The notes: generated from the sequence alone by a model not told the origin. DNA of 64,000 bases from Paenibacillus thermotolerans (GCF_028745515.1 NZ_JAQZSG010000012.1:1-64000), one strand, 5' to 3'. Positions 8,788 through 17,260 are shown, numbered from the stretch's first letter. Numbers and translations are program-made.

Positions 8788-9853
8788 CGCAATCGTATCG
8801 CTCTTGGCCGTCGTATTCGGCCTTGTAGCCGGCGCCCTCCTGATGGCGATCACCGGTCATAATCCGATAGAAGGCTTCGGGTATTTGCTCCAAGGCGGGC
8901 TCAAAAATGCCGAACGGATCGGCAATACGCTGGCGACGGCCACCCCGCTCGTCATGACCGGCCTTTCCGTCGCTTTCGCTTTCCGGACGGGACTGTTCAA
9001 CATCGGTGCGGCCGGCCAATTTTTGATCGGAGGGTTTTGCGCGACGGCCGTCGGCCTGACGCTGGATTTGCCGAAGGCGGCGCTGCTGCCGATCATGATC
9101 GCGGCCGGAATTGCCGGCGGCGCGTTGTGGGCGGTTATTCCCGGTTTGTTAAAGGCGAGATTCAACGTGCACGAGGTCGTTTCGACCATTATGATGAACT
9201 GGATCGCATATTGGACCGTGTATTACGCGGTACCGGGCTATTTTAAAGGACAATTTCTCGAAACGGAATCGAGGCCGCTGTCGGAAGCCGCATCCCTGAA
9301 AGTGCCTTTCCTGTCGCAGATGTTCGGCGGCTCCTATATCAACCTCGGCCTATTTCTTGCCATCATCGCCGTAATCGTCGTTGCTTTCGTCATCGATAAG
9401 ACAACGCTCGGTTACGAGTTGAAAGCCGTCGGGTTCAATAAGCACGCGGCGGAATATGCGGGGATCAAGGTAAACCGCAGCGTCGTCATCTCGATGGTCA
9501 TCGCCGGCGCGCTTGCCGGCCTTGGCGGAGTGGCGCAATATGCGGGCAACGCAAACAACATTCAGATCGGCATCTTGCCGTCCCAAGGCTTTGACGGCAT
9601 CGCGGTGGCGCTGCTTGGCGCGAATAACGCTTTCGGGGTGCTGCTTGCGGCGATCTTCTTCGGCATTCTGTACTCGGGCCGCGGCTTCATGAGCGCTATG
9701 ACCGAGGTGCCGCCGGAAATTGCCGATTCCATTATTGCGATCATCATTTACTTTGCCGCTACCAGCGTTCTGATCGAACGGCTGATTCGCCGGTTCAGAG
9801 GCCGCAGAGCTCGGCAAGCGGCCGATCCGGCACGCGCCGCGAAGGGGGAATAA
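8780..9853 (+). CDS. nupP: Nucleoside ABC importer permease 1
   Basis: A 357-residue integral membrane permease of the BPD_transp_2 family (NupP/YufP), with 8-9 hydrophobic segments. Family-typical stretches include FRTGLFNIGAAGQFLIGGF near residue 70 and GFDGIAVALLGANN near 270. The start lies inside the end of the ATPase gene. A basic C-terminal tail (RRFRGRRARQAAD) ends the protein. It should form the heterodimeric channel with the permease encoded 4 bp downstream. Confidence 0.93.
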   Translation: MNNAIVSLLAVVFGLVAGALLMAITGHNPIEGFGYLLQGGLKNAERIGNTLATATPLVMTGLSVAFAFRTGLFNIGAAGQFLIGGFCATAVGLTLDLPKAALLPIMIAAGIAGGALWAVIPGLLKARFNVHEVVSTIMMNWIAYWTVYYAVPGYFKGQFLETESRPLSEAASLKVPFLSQMFGGSYINLGLFLAIIAVIVVAFVIDKTTLGYELKAVGFNKHAAEYAGIKVNRSVVISMVIAGALAGLGGVAQYAGNANNIQIGILPSQGFDGIAVALLGANNAFGVLLAAIFFGILYSGRGFMSAMTEVPPEIADSIIAIIIYFAATSVLIERLIRRFRGRRARQAADPARAAKGE

Positions 9854-9857
9854 ACAC

Positions 9858-10811
9858 ATGTGGACGGTATTTCAACAAATTATACCTTACGCCATCGTCT
9901 TTACGATTCCCCTCCTCATTACGGCGCTAGGCGGATTGTTCAGCGAACGAAGCGGAATCGTCAATATCGGATTGGAAGGACTTATGGTCGTCGGAGCGTT
10001 TGCGGGGGCATTCGTCATTTACCGTTTGCAGGTATTGTATCCCGGGAAACCGTTTATTTTATGGCTCGGTTTGCTGGCGGCCGTCGTAATCGGCATTTTG
10101 TTTTCGCTGCTGCATGCTTTCGCGAGCATTAATTTGAGCGCCAACCAGGTTATCAGCGGTACGGCGATCAACATGATTGCGGGAGCGATCACGGTGTTCT
10201 TCTCCAGAAATATGACCGGAAGCGGCAATATCCGCATCCAAACCGGATTTATGCGGAAAAATGTACCGTTATTGTCCGACATTCCGATCATCGGCAAACT
10301 GTTTTTTACGAATACGTATATGACAACGTGGGTTGTTATTGCGCTGCTTGTCGTCAGTACGTTCGTGCTTTACAAAACGCCGTTCGGGCTTCGCCTCAGA
10401 GCATGCGGCGAGCATCCGCACGCGGCTGAGGCGGCCGGCATCAACGTGAGCCGGATGCGGTATATCGGCGTCATGATTTCAGGCGCATTCTCCGCGCTTG
10501 GGGGCGCCATCATCATCGTGACGTACTCCGGCGAGTTTACAGGCACCGTCGCGGGCCTCGGCTTCCTCGCGCTGGCATCGCTTATCTTCGGGCAGTGGAG
10601 GCCGCTGGGCGTGCTCGGAGCGACGTTATTTTTCGGTATCGCCAGCACGATCGCGAACGTGTCGCAAGTCATACCGTCGCTCGCCGTCGTACCGCCGTTT
10701 ATTTTAAAGGCGTTCCCGTACGTGGTGACGCTCATTGCGCTCATTCTTTTCTCGAAGTCGTCCCAGGCGCCTAAGGCAGCCGGGGAGCCGTTCGATCCGG
10801 GGAAAAGGTAG
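9858..10811 (+). CDS. nupQ: Nucleoside ABC importer permease 2
   Basis: A 317-residue BPD_transp_2 permease (NupQ/YufQ). It shows the family pattern LLITALGGLFSERSGIVNIG at the N-terminus, SANQVISGTAINMIAG in the middle and LRACGEHPHAAEAAGI in the cytoplasmic coupling loop. It is the last gene of the operon, starting 4 bp after the first permease with GAAGGGGGAA as ribosome binding site. A strong terminator follows at 10816. Confidence 0.93.
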   Translation: MWTVFQQIIPYAIVFTIPLLITALGGLFSERSGIVNIGLEGLMVVGAFAGAFVIYRLQVLYPGKPFILWLGLLAAVVIGILFSLLHAFASINLSANQVISGTAINMIAGAITVFFSRNMTGSGNIRIQTGFMRKNVPLLSDIPIIGKLFFTNTYMTTWVVIALLVVSTFVLYKTPFGLRLRACGEHPHAAEAAGINVSRMRYIGVMISGAFSALGGAIIIVTYSGEFTGTVAGLGFLALASLIFGQWRPLGVLGATLFFGIASTIANVSQVIPSLAVVPPFILKAFPYVVTLIALILFSKSSQAPKAAGEPFDPGKR

Positions 10812-10815
10812 GCAT

Positions 10816-10856
10816 AAAAAACGCTTCGCTGCTCTTCGGGGCAGTGAAGCGTTTTT
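10816..10856 (+). terminator. Operon terminator after the second permease
   Basis: An AAAACGCTTCGCTGC stem pairs with GCAGTGAAGCGTTTT (one G-T pair) over a 7-8 nt loop and ends in TTTTT. It begins 5 bp after the stop codon. Confidence 0.9.
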
Positions 10857-10954
10857 ATATGCTGTGCTTGTTTGGTGTGTTGCACGCAGGCGATAGCACC
10901 AACTTTTGGTGCTGACGCCGGGGCGTCCCCGTTATCCGGTTCGCGCCGCCGAAG

Positions 10955-11144
10955 TTAACGGAACGAAATGTCCGCTAAAAACCGCCTCACCCCTAAAAGC
11001 TGTGAATTAACGGAACACGTTGTCCGCTAATCGCCCGAAAACCGCCAATTACCGGCGATTCAAGCGAATTAACGGACATCCGGTTCCGCTAATGAGCCCT
11101 TTTACCCGGTTTCGACAAAATTAGCGGATATCCGGTTCCGTTAG
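10955..11144. repeat. Palindrome quartet, TTAACGGAAC family, copy 1
   Basis: Four 24-bp units at 10955-10978, 11007-11030, 11069-11092 and 11121-11144. Oriented consensus: TTAACGGAAC, four variable bases, TGTCCGCTAA. Units 1-2 are forward, units 3-4 inverted. Start-to-start distances are 52, 62 and 52 bp, so spacers are 28, 38 and 28 bp; spacer sequences are unique. It lies between convergent genes (importer permease and YitT), outside the terminator. The same geometry recurs at 30855, 59367 and, with other unit sequences, at 18215 and 46741. It is not a CRISPR: the halves are mirrored and no cas genes are present. Confidence 0.9.
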
Positions 11145-11209
11145 CGCGAAAGCGATTAGCGTCAGCTCCTTTACATTTTCATTCCTGGTGGTATCCGCAT
11201 GGCACCGGC

Positions 11210-12040
11210 TTAATCCCGCCTAAACAGCCCCATGACGCCGACCGTTTCGACGACGTTGACGAACGCGTTCGGATCGACTTCCCGAATGCTTTTTTGCAGC
11301 TCCGCAAGCTCGTACTTCGTCGTCACGGTCATCAGCATGTGGTTTTCCTTTTGAGTATATGCGCCTTGCGTTTTGATCACCGTAACACCTCGAGGCACGC
11401 TCAGCAGATGTTGCAGCATCTTTTCCTTTTTCGCGGTTACGATAAAGGCGGTTATTTTGATATGGCGGATATGGATGACGTCGATGATACGGCCGGCGAC
11501 AAAGATGCTGAGCATCGAATAAAGCGCCAAGTCCCAATTGTTCTGGGACAGCCCGAGCGCAACGATTACAAAGCCGTTCAGGGCAAAAAGAAACCCTCCG
11601 AGCGGGAAATCGCGCTTCCGGGTAACAATCGAGCCGACGATGTCAAAGCCCCCTGTCGAGCCGCCGGCGCGAAACGAAAGCCCGGTACCGATGCCGATCA
11701 AGACGCCTCCGAACACGGAAGCGATCGTCGGATCCTGGTTAAACCGGATTTCCGGAATAAGCTGCATGGCAATCGTTGTGACGGTTACCGACAAGAAGCT
11801 TAAACCTACAAACCGGTGGCCTAGTATGATCCAGCCCCAAATAAAAAGCGGGGCATTTAGCACAAAATAGAGGAAGCCGATATTCCATCCAGACACGTAC
11901 CCGATCAGCATGGAAATGCCGGAAACGCCTCCGGAGAGAATTTGGTGCGGAATTAAAAAAGCGTTGAAGCCTGCCGCCGCAAGGACCGCGCCACCGATAA
12001 TGTAAACATATTCGCGCAAGCTTCGTAACAATGCATTCAC
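11210..12040 (-). CDS. YitT family membrane protein
   Basis: A 276-residue membrane protein with five or six hydrophobic segments carrying the DUF161 repeats (VLAAAGFNAFLIPHQILSGGVSGIS and GIGTGLSFRAGGSTGGFDIVG). A soluble C-terminal DUF2179 domain follows from about residue 205 (VPRGVTVIKTQGAYTQKENHMLM). Members are common and multi-copy in Bacillales, and their transport role is not established. The ATG at 12040 is preceded by GAGGTGACAC. It is monocistronic and converges on the importer operon across the palindrome quartet. Confidence 0.9.
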   Translation of the reverse strand: MNALLRSLREYVYIIGGAVLAAAGFNAFLIPHQILSGGVSGISMLIGYVSGWNIGFLYFVLNAPLFIWGWIILGHRFVGLSFLSVTVTTIAMQLIPEIRFNQDPTIASVFGGVLIGIGTGLSFRAGGSTGGFDIVGSIVTRKRDFPLGGFLFALNGFVIVALGLSQNNWDLALYSMLSIFVAGRIIDVIHIRHIKITAFIVTAKKEKMLQHLLSVPRGVTVIKTQGAYTQKENHMLMTVTTKYELAELQKSIREVDPNAFVNVVETVGVMGLFRRD

Positions 12041-12091
12041 GTATGTGTCACCTCAAATGTATTATACGGCTTTTTGCGAATCTGCCCAAAC

Positions 12092-12284
12092 TGGAAATGA
12101 AAAGTTTTCATGTGTTATAATAAGCGTAATATTCTTAAGTACGCTAGTATTTTCCGAATGGAAAATGCTTTTTTTAAGATACAGGATGTATCAACATGAT
12201 CGGAATTGTGCGGTTCCATGAGGGTGCGGATGTTTGGTCTGAAGCGGCTTAAGAGTACGTTACTCAAGACCAAAGTTGAAGGAG
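12092..12284 (+). promoter_or_regulatory. Promoter and long structured leader of the DEAD-box helicase gene
   Basis: A candidate promoter TGGAAA-18 bp-TATAAT (TATAAT at 12116-12121) gives a leader of about 165 nt. Just before the ribosome binding site, TTTGGT and ACCAAA plus CTTaaGAGTA and TACTCAAG can pair (about 12234-12274). That places the GAAGGAG at 12278-12284 beside a stem. Long structured leaders are common on cold-responsive helicase genes. Regulation here is inferred from layout only. Confidence 0.45.
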
Positions 12285-12294
12285 TATGAAGAGA

Positions 12295-13911
12295 TTGAAA
12301 AATTTTAACGAGTTCGGCTTGGAGCAGAAAGTACTTCGAGCCATTACGGAGATGGGCTTTGAGGAGTCTACGCCGATCCAAGAGAAAGCCATCCCGTTCG
12401 CATTAGAAGGAAAGGATCTGATCGGTCAAGCGCAAACCGGTACGGGAAAAACGGCGGCGTTCGCCATTCCGTTAATTCAAAATATCGATACGTCGGAAGA
12501 GAAAATTTCCGCTCTTGTCATGACGCCGACCCGGGAGCTTGCCATTCAAGTTGCGGAAGAAATCGGAAAGCTGGCGCGCTTTAAAGGAATTCGGAGCCTG
12601 CCTATTTACGGCGGACAAGACATCGGCCGGCAAATTCGCGCACTGAAGAAACGTCCGCATGTCATTATCGGCACGCCGGGACGTTTGCAGGACCATATTA
12701 ACCGCAAGACGATCAAGCTGGACGACGTTCGTTTCGTCGTACTCGACGAAGCCGACGAAATGCTCGATATGGGGTTCCTGGAAGATATCCAAGCGATTCT
12801 GAGCTCCGTGCCGGATGAACGCCAAACGATGCTGTTCTCGGCTACGATGCCCCCGAATATCCAGAAGCTTGCCCAGCAATTCCTGAAAAATCCGGAGCAC
12901 GTATCCGTCGTTCCGAAGCAAGTCAGCGCGCCTTCCATCGAGCAATCGTACATCGAAGTGAACGAGAAGATGAAATTCGAAGCGCTCTGCCGCTTGCTGG
13001 ATATTGAATCTCCGGAGCTGGCGATCGTATTCGGGCGGACGAAGCGCCGCGTCGACGAGCTTTCCGAAGCTTTGCAGAAGCGCGGCTATTCCGCAGACGG
13101 GCTTCACGGCGACCTGTCCCAAAATATGCGCGACACCGTAATGCGCAAGTTCCGCGACGGCAGCATCGACGTCCTTGTAGCGACGGACGTGGCGGCGCGC
13201 GGCTTGGACGTATCCGGCGTAACGCACGTAGTGAACTTCGACCTTCCGCAGGATCCGGAGTCTTACGTTCACCGGATCGGCCGGACGGGACGCGCAGGCA
13301 AGGAAGGCACCGCTTGGTCGTTCGTAACGCCGCGCGAGATCGACCATTTGCATTTCATTGAGAAGGTGACAAGGCACCGGATTCCGAAGCGCACGCTGCC
13401 TACGCTTGCAGAAGCGATAGAAGGCAAGCAAAAGGTGGTTGCCGAGCGCATTCTTGAAACGGTGCAAAACGAAGAATATAACGAATATAAAGCCATTACT
13501 TTGCAGCTGCTTGAAAATCACGACAGCGTTAACCTGCTGGCCGCGGCGATTAAGCTGCTTACCGGAGGAGAGAAGAAGGGCGTTGAGGTGGAGCTTACTC
13601 CGGAGGATCCGATCCGCGCGAAGAAGCGCAAACCGGACGTCCGTTCGTCCGGACGGAGATTCGGCACCGGCGGCGGCTTCGCGAAGGGCGGACCTGGCGG
13701 CGGCGGACGCGATTACCGCGGCGGCGGCGGCGGTGAGCGCCGTTACGGCGGCGAGCGCCGCTATGACGGAGGCGGCCGTCAAGGAGACGGCGAACGCCGT
13801 TATGGCCGCAGAGACGGCGACAGACCGTCGTATAACAGCCGTCCGCGCACTGGCGGCGGGGTGAGAACGTCCTCTCGTACGAACGCGGAAGACGGGGATT
13901 TGAAACAATAA
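12295..13911 (+). CDS. cshA: DEAD-box RNA helicase, CshA-like
   Basis: ATP-dependent RNA helicase for ribosome assembly, mRNA decay and cold adaptation. All core motifs are present: Q-motif, motif I AQTGTGKT (46-53), PTRELA, TPGRL, DEAD (151-154), SAT, and HRIGRTGR. The C-terminal extension is basic and Gly/Arg-rich ([16 protein letters not shown]), a flexible RNA-binding tail. The TTG at 12295 is chosen because it lies 10 nt after GAAGGAG and yields [10 protein letters not shown], matching homologue N-termini. The ATG at 12286 sits only 1 nt from the Shine-Dalgarno. It follows a long leader and ends at a terminator. Confidence 0.93.
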   Translation: MKNFNEFGLEQKVLRAITEMGFEESTPIQEKAIPFALEGKDLIGQAQTGTGKTAAFAIPLIQNIDTSEEKISALVMTPTRELAIQVAEEIGKLARFKGIRSLPIYGGQDIGRQIRALKKRPHVIIGTPGRLQDHINRKTIKLDDVRFVVLDEADEMLDMGFLEDIQAILSSVPDERQTMLFSATMPPNIQKLAQQFLKNPEHVSVVPKQVSAPSIEQSYIEVNEKMKFEALCRLLDIESPELAIVFGRTKRRVDELSEALQKRGYSADGLHGDLSQNMRDTVMRKFRDGSIDVLVATDVAARGLDVSGVTHVVNFDLPQDPESYVHRIGRTGRAGKEGTAWSFVTPREIDHLHFIEKVTRHRIPKRTLPTLAEAIEGKQKVVAERILETVQNEEYNEYKAITLQLLENHDSVNLLAAAIKLLTGGEKKGVEVELTPEDPIRAKKRKPDVRSSGRRFGTGGGFAKGGPGGGGRDYRGGGGGERRYGGERRYDGGGRQGDGERRYGRRDGDRPSYNSRPRTGGGVRTSSRTNAEDGDLKQ

Positions 13912-13917
13912 TGTTCG

Positions 13918-13955
13918 GAAGACCGCCTTGGAAAATTCGGGCGGTCTTTCTTTTT
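13918..13955 (+). terminator. Terminator of the helicase gene
   Basis: An AGACCGCC stem pairs with GGCGGTCT across an 11-12 nt loop and is followed by TTCTTTTT. Confidence 0.85.
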
Positions 13956-14049
13956 GCTTCCGGTGCGGGGAAAGCTGTATTATAGTAAGATGAGACAACC
14001 ATCTTTGCAGCAAGCTATTACGAGATAACCGGACTCTGGAGGGAATTGA

Positions 14050-14883
14050 ATGGAATTTCGCGGACTTATGGGCGGTTTTTACCGAATTTCGGAATGGATC
14101 ATGCGTTTTTCTGTAACGAATATTTTGTGGATCGTGGGAGCGCTCCCCGTCTTCTTTTTCGGCTTCTCGCTGCTTATGTCTACGGATGAAGCGCAAGTAC
14201 GGTTTACGCTCCTGCTCGTTTCGGTGTTATCGCCGTTCCTGCTGTTTCCTTCCACAACGGCTATGTTCGCCTTGGCCCGCAAATGGGTGACGGGTGACGG
14301 GGACGTACCGTTGCTGAAAACCTTTTTCACAGGCTATAAAGAAAACTACAAGCAGAGCATGCTCGGCGGTCTTTTTTTCGTCGTCGTGATCGGGATAATG
14401 TATTTCAATTTACATTTCTACAGCGGACAAGCGGGCTTTTTGTCCGTATTGACCTATCTGTTTATCGCTCTATTCCTGATCGTGATCGTTGCCGTGTTTA
14501 ATTTTTTCTGCATAACGGTTCATCTTCATATGAATACGTGGCAGGTCATCAAAAATTCGTTCCTGCTGACCATCGGCCAGCCGATCCGGTCTATTCTCAT
14601 CGCAGCGACGAATGCAGCCATCGTGTATATCAGCTTTACGTACATTACGTTCTTAATACCGTTCTTTATGGGCAGCTTGGTCGCTTTTATGACGTTCTGG
14701 CACTTTCATAACGGCTTCCGAAAAATCGTGGAGCGTCAGGAAAAAGCAAAGGAAGCCCGCGAGCAGGCGGAGAACGGCGATGAAGAGGCAGAGGAAAGCG
14801 AGACCATGGAGGCTCCGGAAGCTCCGGAAGCCGAAGCAGCCGAGCGCAGCGAGCAGGCTGACCGCTCCGGGCGCGAGAAATAA
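14050..14883 (+). CDS. YesL-like DUF624 membrane protein with acidic tail
   Basis: A 277-residue protein. The first 205 residues match the DUF624/YesL pattern, with about five to six membrane segments (ITNILWIVGALPVFFFGF; SPFLLFPSTTAMFALARKWV). The last 65 residues form a highly charged, Glu/Ala-rich tail (EEAEESETMEAPEAPEAEAA) not typical of the short family members. The ATG at 14050 follows GGAGGGAATTGA. DUF624 proteins often neighbour carbohydrate genes; here the gene stands alone between the helicase and the 6S RNA. Function unknown. Confidence 0.85.
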   Translation: MEFRGLMGGFYRISEWIMRFSVTNILWIVGALPVFFFGFSLLMSTDEAQVRFTLLLVSVLSPFLLFPSTTAMFALARKWVTGDGDVPLLKTFFTGYKENYKQSMLGGLFFVVVIGIMYFNLHFYSGQAGFLSVLTYLFIALFLIVIVAVFNFFCITVHLHMNTWQVIKNSFLLTIGQPIRSILIAATNAAIVYISFTYITFLIPFFMGSLVAFMTFWHFHNGFRKIVERQEKAKEAREQAENGDEEAEESETMEAPEAPEAEAAERSEQADRSGREK

Positions 14884-14924
14884 GCGGGCTAGCAAACGTT
14901 GCCGAACCAACCAGGCAACAGCAG

Positions 14925-14953
14925 TTTACTTCCTTTGGCGGGATGGATATAAT
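14925..14953 (+). promoter_or_regulatory. Promoter of 6S RNA
   Basis: TTTACT, 17 bp, then a perfect TATAAT at 14948-14953. It lies directly upstream of the predicted 6S RNA and points at transcription start near 14960. Confidence 0.75.
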
Positions 14954-14959
14954 AAGACT

Positions 14960-15146
14960 ATAAACACCTGCGATGTACGTAACGGTTATCCTTTGTTTTG
15001 AACCAATGCTTGTTTCAAGGGAGTCTCACATTGATTTGCAGCTGGCATGCCCTCGCGAAGGGACGTCAAATGCAAGTCTGCGGACACCCACCTGCTAGGT
15101 GCAGGTTCAGAAACAAACATACCGGACGGCATAGGCGGGGTTTTTT
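14960..15146 (+). ncRNA. ssrS: 6S RNA (SsrS)
   Basis: An approximately 187-nt RNA that binds sigma-A RNA polymerase by mimicking an open promoter. Evidence is structural. A closing stem pairs CCTGC/ATG near 14968 with CAT/GGCGGGG at 15130-15140. A second long-range helix pairs TTTGTTTTGAACC (near 14992) with GGTTCAGAAACAAA (near 15105). A large central bulge follows, and an apical hairpin holds CCCTCGCGAAGGG flanked by TTTGCA/TGCAA. GAACC and TTCAAGGG elements resemble 6S sequences. A strong promoter precedes it and TTTTTT ends it. No coding frame fits. Exact ends are estimates. Confidence 0.85.
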
Positions 15147-15322
15147 CTTTATGAATAACAATGAAAGCGGACGGCCTACGGGTCGTCTTTTTAACGTTCT
15201 TATCATAGAAGTTTTTGCGCAATTGGGAAAAATCGGTTTGCCCATGAGTCGGGTCAATGGTAAGATGTTGGGTAGAGAAAAAATGAAGCGGGATGCGGAA
15301 GTACTTCAAGGGGGGACCGTCA

Positions 15323-15712
15323 TTGTTGAAACGAACGCTGATCGGGCTGGTCCGCAGCCACGAATCGACGGGAGAGAAAGCGACTCAACCTGAACTGCGC
15401 ACGAAATATTACAAGCTTCCGAAGGATCAGCTGTGGGATGAGGTCATTCAAATTTTTAAGAAGAAGCCGGGCTATAAGCTCCTGCATGAAGTGAAGAGCG
15501 TTGGCGAAATCGTCATGGAGAAGCGTACGATGACGGGCAGAGTGCAGGACGTAACGGTAACGGTATTTTCCATTAATCCGTTGAAGTCGGCCATCGACGT
15601 ATATTCGGCCTCCAGAGGATCGCTTGGGGATTTAGGCTCGAATTACCGCACCATTCTCGACATTTTCAATACGCTGGACAAGAAGCTTGCCCAGCATAAA
15701 ATTACGAACTAA
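15323..15712 (+). CDS. DUF1499 domain protein
   Basis: A small cytoplasmic protein of about 129 residues with the DUF1499 pattern (PELRTKYYKLPKDQLWDEV; VYSASRGSLGDLGSNYRTI). No function is established for the family. A run of six G at 15310-15315 provides the ribosome binding site for TTG at 15323 or 15326. An upstream ATG at 15293 would place the Shine-Dalgarno inside the coding region and is less likely. It lies between the 6S RNA and thiol peroxidase and ends at a terminator shared with the convergent tpx gene. Confidence 0.8.
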   Translation: MLKRTLIGLVRSHESTGEKATQPELRTKYYKLPKDQLWDEVIQIFKKKPGYKLLHEVKSVGEIVMEKRTMTGRVQDVTVTVFSINPLKSAIDVYSASRGSLGDLGSNYRTILDIFNTLDKKLAQHKITN

Positions 15713-15755
15713 AAAAAGCAGCGTCCGGGAAGTCCCGTGAACGCTGCTTTTTTTC
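15711..15755. terminator. Bidirectional terminator between DUF1499 gene and tpx
   Basis: AAAAAAGCAGCGT pairs with ACGCTGCTTTTTTT around an inner CGGGA/TCCCG helix. The flanking A- and T-runs make it a terminator in both directions. Confidence 0.88.
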
Positions 15756-16274
15756 TTACAAAGCCGCTTTCGCCGCTTCGATCGCTTTCTCGTAGTCCGG
15801 ATGCTCCGTCATTTCCTTCAAGTACTCGACATACGAGATGTTATCGTTCTTATCGACGACGAAGATCGAACGCATGAGCAAGCGGAATTCTTTAATATGT
15901 ACGCCGTATGCATCGCCGAACGAAACGTTCTTGTAGTCGGAAAGCATGACGACCTTGTCTACGCCTGCAGCGCCGCACCAGCGGGATTGGGCGAAAGGAA
16001 GGTCGTTGGAAATCGTGAGGATGACTACGTCGTCACCCAGCTTAGCCGCTTCTTCGTTGAAGCGGCGCGTTTGCGCGTCGCAAACTCCCGTATCGATCGA
16101 AGGGACTACGCTGATCAGCTTCACTTTGCCGGCATAATCGGCAAGGGAAACTTGATTGAGAAGATCTTTATTCACTTTGAAGTCGGGAGCCTTGTCGCCG
16201 GCTTTCAACTCCGGTCCGATCAAAGTAAGCGGGTTGCCTTTGAACGTTGCGACGCCGGTTCTTTCATTAGCCAT
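15756..16274 (-). CDS. tpx: Thiol peroxidase Tpx
   Basis: A 172-residue atypical 2-Cys peroxiredoxin that reduces lipid and alkyl hydroperoxides with thioredoxin as donor. The peroxidatic cysteine is C65 in SVVPSIDTGVCDAQTRRF and the resolving cysteine is C100 in SRWCGAAG. Length is normal for the family. An AAAGGAGGA ribosome binding site lies 7 nt before the ATG at 16274. It is monocistronic on the minus strand. The upstream region toward the rhomboid gene holds the tandem hairpin repeat, whose nearest copy starts about 90 bp away. Confidence 0.97.
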   Translation of the reverse strand: MANERTGVATFKGNPLTLIGPELKAGDKAPDFKVNKDLLNQVSLADYAGKVKLISVVPSIDTGVCDAQTRRFNEEAAKLGDDVVILTISNDLPFAQSRWCGAAGVDKVVMLSDYKNVSFGDAYGVHIKEFRLLMRSIFVVDKNDNISYVEYLKEMTEHPDYEKAIEAAKAAL

Positions 16275-16360
16275 TATAGATGTCCTCCTTTAAATTCATA
16301 ATTTGCCAAGCCTCTTTAGTATAGCATAATTCGGCGGCGCGATGAATGATTGCGGATTGA

Positions 16361-16575
16361 AGCAAACATCTGACAAGAACGTTCTTTACCAAGGAAAACT
16401 TCCGCAATTTCGCGGTCGATCTTCCTTGGTGTACTTCGATGGAAGTTTTCCTTAACGCTAAAGAACGTTCAAGTTCATGGAGCAAACATCTGTGACAAGA
16501 CCGTTCTTTACCATGGAAAACTTCAGCAATTTCGCGGTCGTTCTTCCTTGGTGTACTTCGATGGAAGTTTTCCTT
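16361..16575. repeat. Tandem duplication (period 120 bp) containing a long hairpin
   Basis: Two copies, about 16361-16453 and 16481-16575, start with AGCAAACATCTG and end with GTACTTCGATGGAAGTTTTCC. Copy 1 holds a nested inverted repeat: GAACGTTCTTTA (16377-16388) plus AAGGAAAACTTCC (16391-16403) pair with GGAAGTTTTCCTT (16441-16453) plus TAAAGAACGTTC (16459-16470). That gives 25 bp of perfect pairing with a small internal loop. Copy 2 keeps the inner arm imperfectly. It fills the region between divergent tpx and rhomboid genes. No transposase, coding frame or target duplication is evident. Confidence 0.85.
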
Positions 16576-16636
16576 ATAATAAGGTGTGGGCCTTCGCCCG
16601 TTTTTCATTATTTCATACGGAAGGAATCTGCGCCTC

Positions 16637-17260
16637 ATGCTGTTTCTTCGATACGAAAGCTTTCGCGATTATTTGAAATATTATCCGGTGACCACGCTGC
16701 TTCTGTTTCTAATGATTGCCGTCCACGCGGGCATATACATTGCATCGCTGGCAACGGGAATTCCGGCAGAGGAATGGAAGGTTTATTTCGGCTTGTTTAT
16801 TAATCAGCCGCCGTTCAACGATGTGGATCATCTTTGGAGATACGTAGCTTCCATATTCCTTCATAACGATTTCCTTCATTTATTGTTCAATTCGTTTACG
16901 GTGTTCGTGTTCGCGCCGCCGATGGAAAGAATACTCGGGAAAATCCGGTATTTGTTTATGTTCCTTTTTGCCGGCGTCATCGGAAACGTATTTACGAACT
17001 TGTACCCGAATCTCGTAGCGTCTCTTGGGGCAAGCGGAGCCGTTTACGGCATTTTTGGCGCGTACTTGTTTATCGCATTGTTCCGGAAACGGCTGCTCGA
17101 CGACAACTCCCGCAAAACGCTGTACGCAATGATTATCGTCGGAGTCATTTATTCGGTAGCCGTTCCGGGCATCAATCTGCTCGCTCATCTCGGCGGATTT
17201 ATAGGCGGGTTTGTAATCGTCGCCCTATATTCCGTATTTCTGCGGGGAAGGTACGTATAA
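16637..17260 (+). CDS. Rhomboid-family intramembrane serine protease
   Basis: A 207-residue protein with six hydrophobic segments. The catalytic serine is S133 in SLGASGAVYGIFGA and the catalytic histidine is H184 in NLLAHLGGFIGG. The conserved HLLFNSF element (H81, N85) precedes them. Rhomboids cleave transmembrane substrates within the membrane. The ATG at 16637 is used because GGAAGGA precedes it by 11 nt; the frame opens 17 codons earlier without such a site. The LysR gene starts at the base after its stop, so the two are likely co-transcribed. Confidence 0.92.
   Translation: MLFLRYESFRDYLKYYPVTTLLLFLMIAVHAGIYIASLATGIPAEEWKVYFGLFINQPPFNDVDHLWRYVASIFLHNDFLHLLFNSFTVFVFAPPMERILGKIRYLFMFLFAGVIGNVFTNLYPNLVASLGASGAVYGIFGAYLFIALFRKRLLDDNSRKTLYAMIIVGVIYSVAVPGINLLAHLGGFIGGFVIVALYSVFLRGRYV

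Noticed and set aside
7231-8853. 540-residue open frame antisense to the ABC ATPase
   Set aside because: High GC at third codon positions opens long antisense frames; no domain pattern, and the plus-strand gene is unambiguous.
10955-11144. Reading the regularly spaced units as a small CRISPR array
   Set aside because: Only four units, two of them inverted, spacers of two different lengths, and no cas genes in the window.
12472-14196. 574-residue open frame antisense to the helicase gene
   Set aside because: Arg/His-rich translation without known motifs, fully opposite a clear DEAD-box gene.
16267-16638. Minus-strand 123-residue protein across the hairpin repeat
   Set aside because: It is a translation of the tandem repeat (the same peptide twice) with no ribosome binding site.
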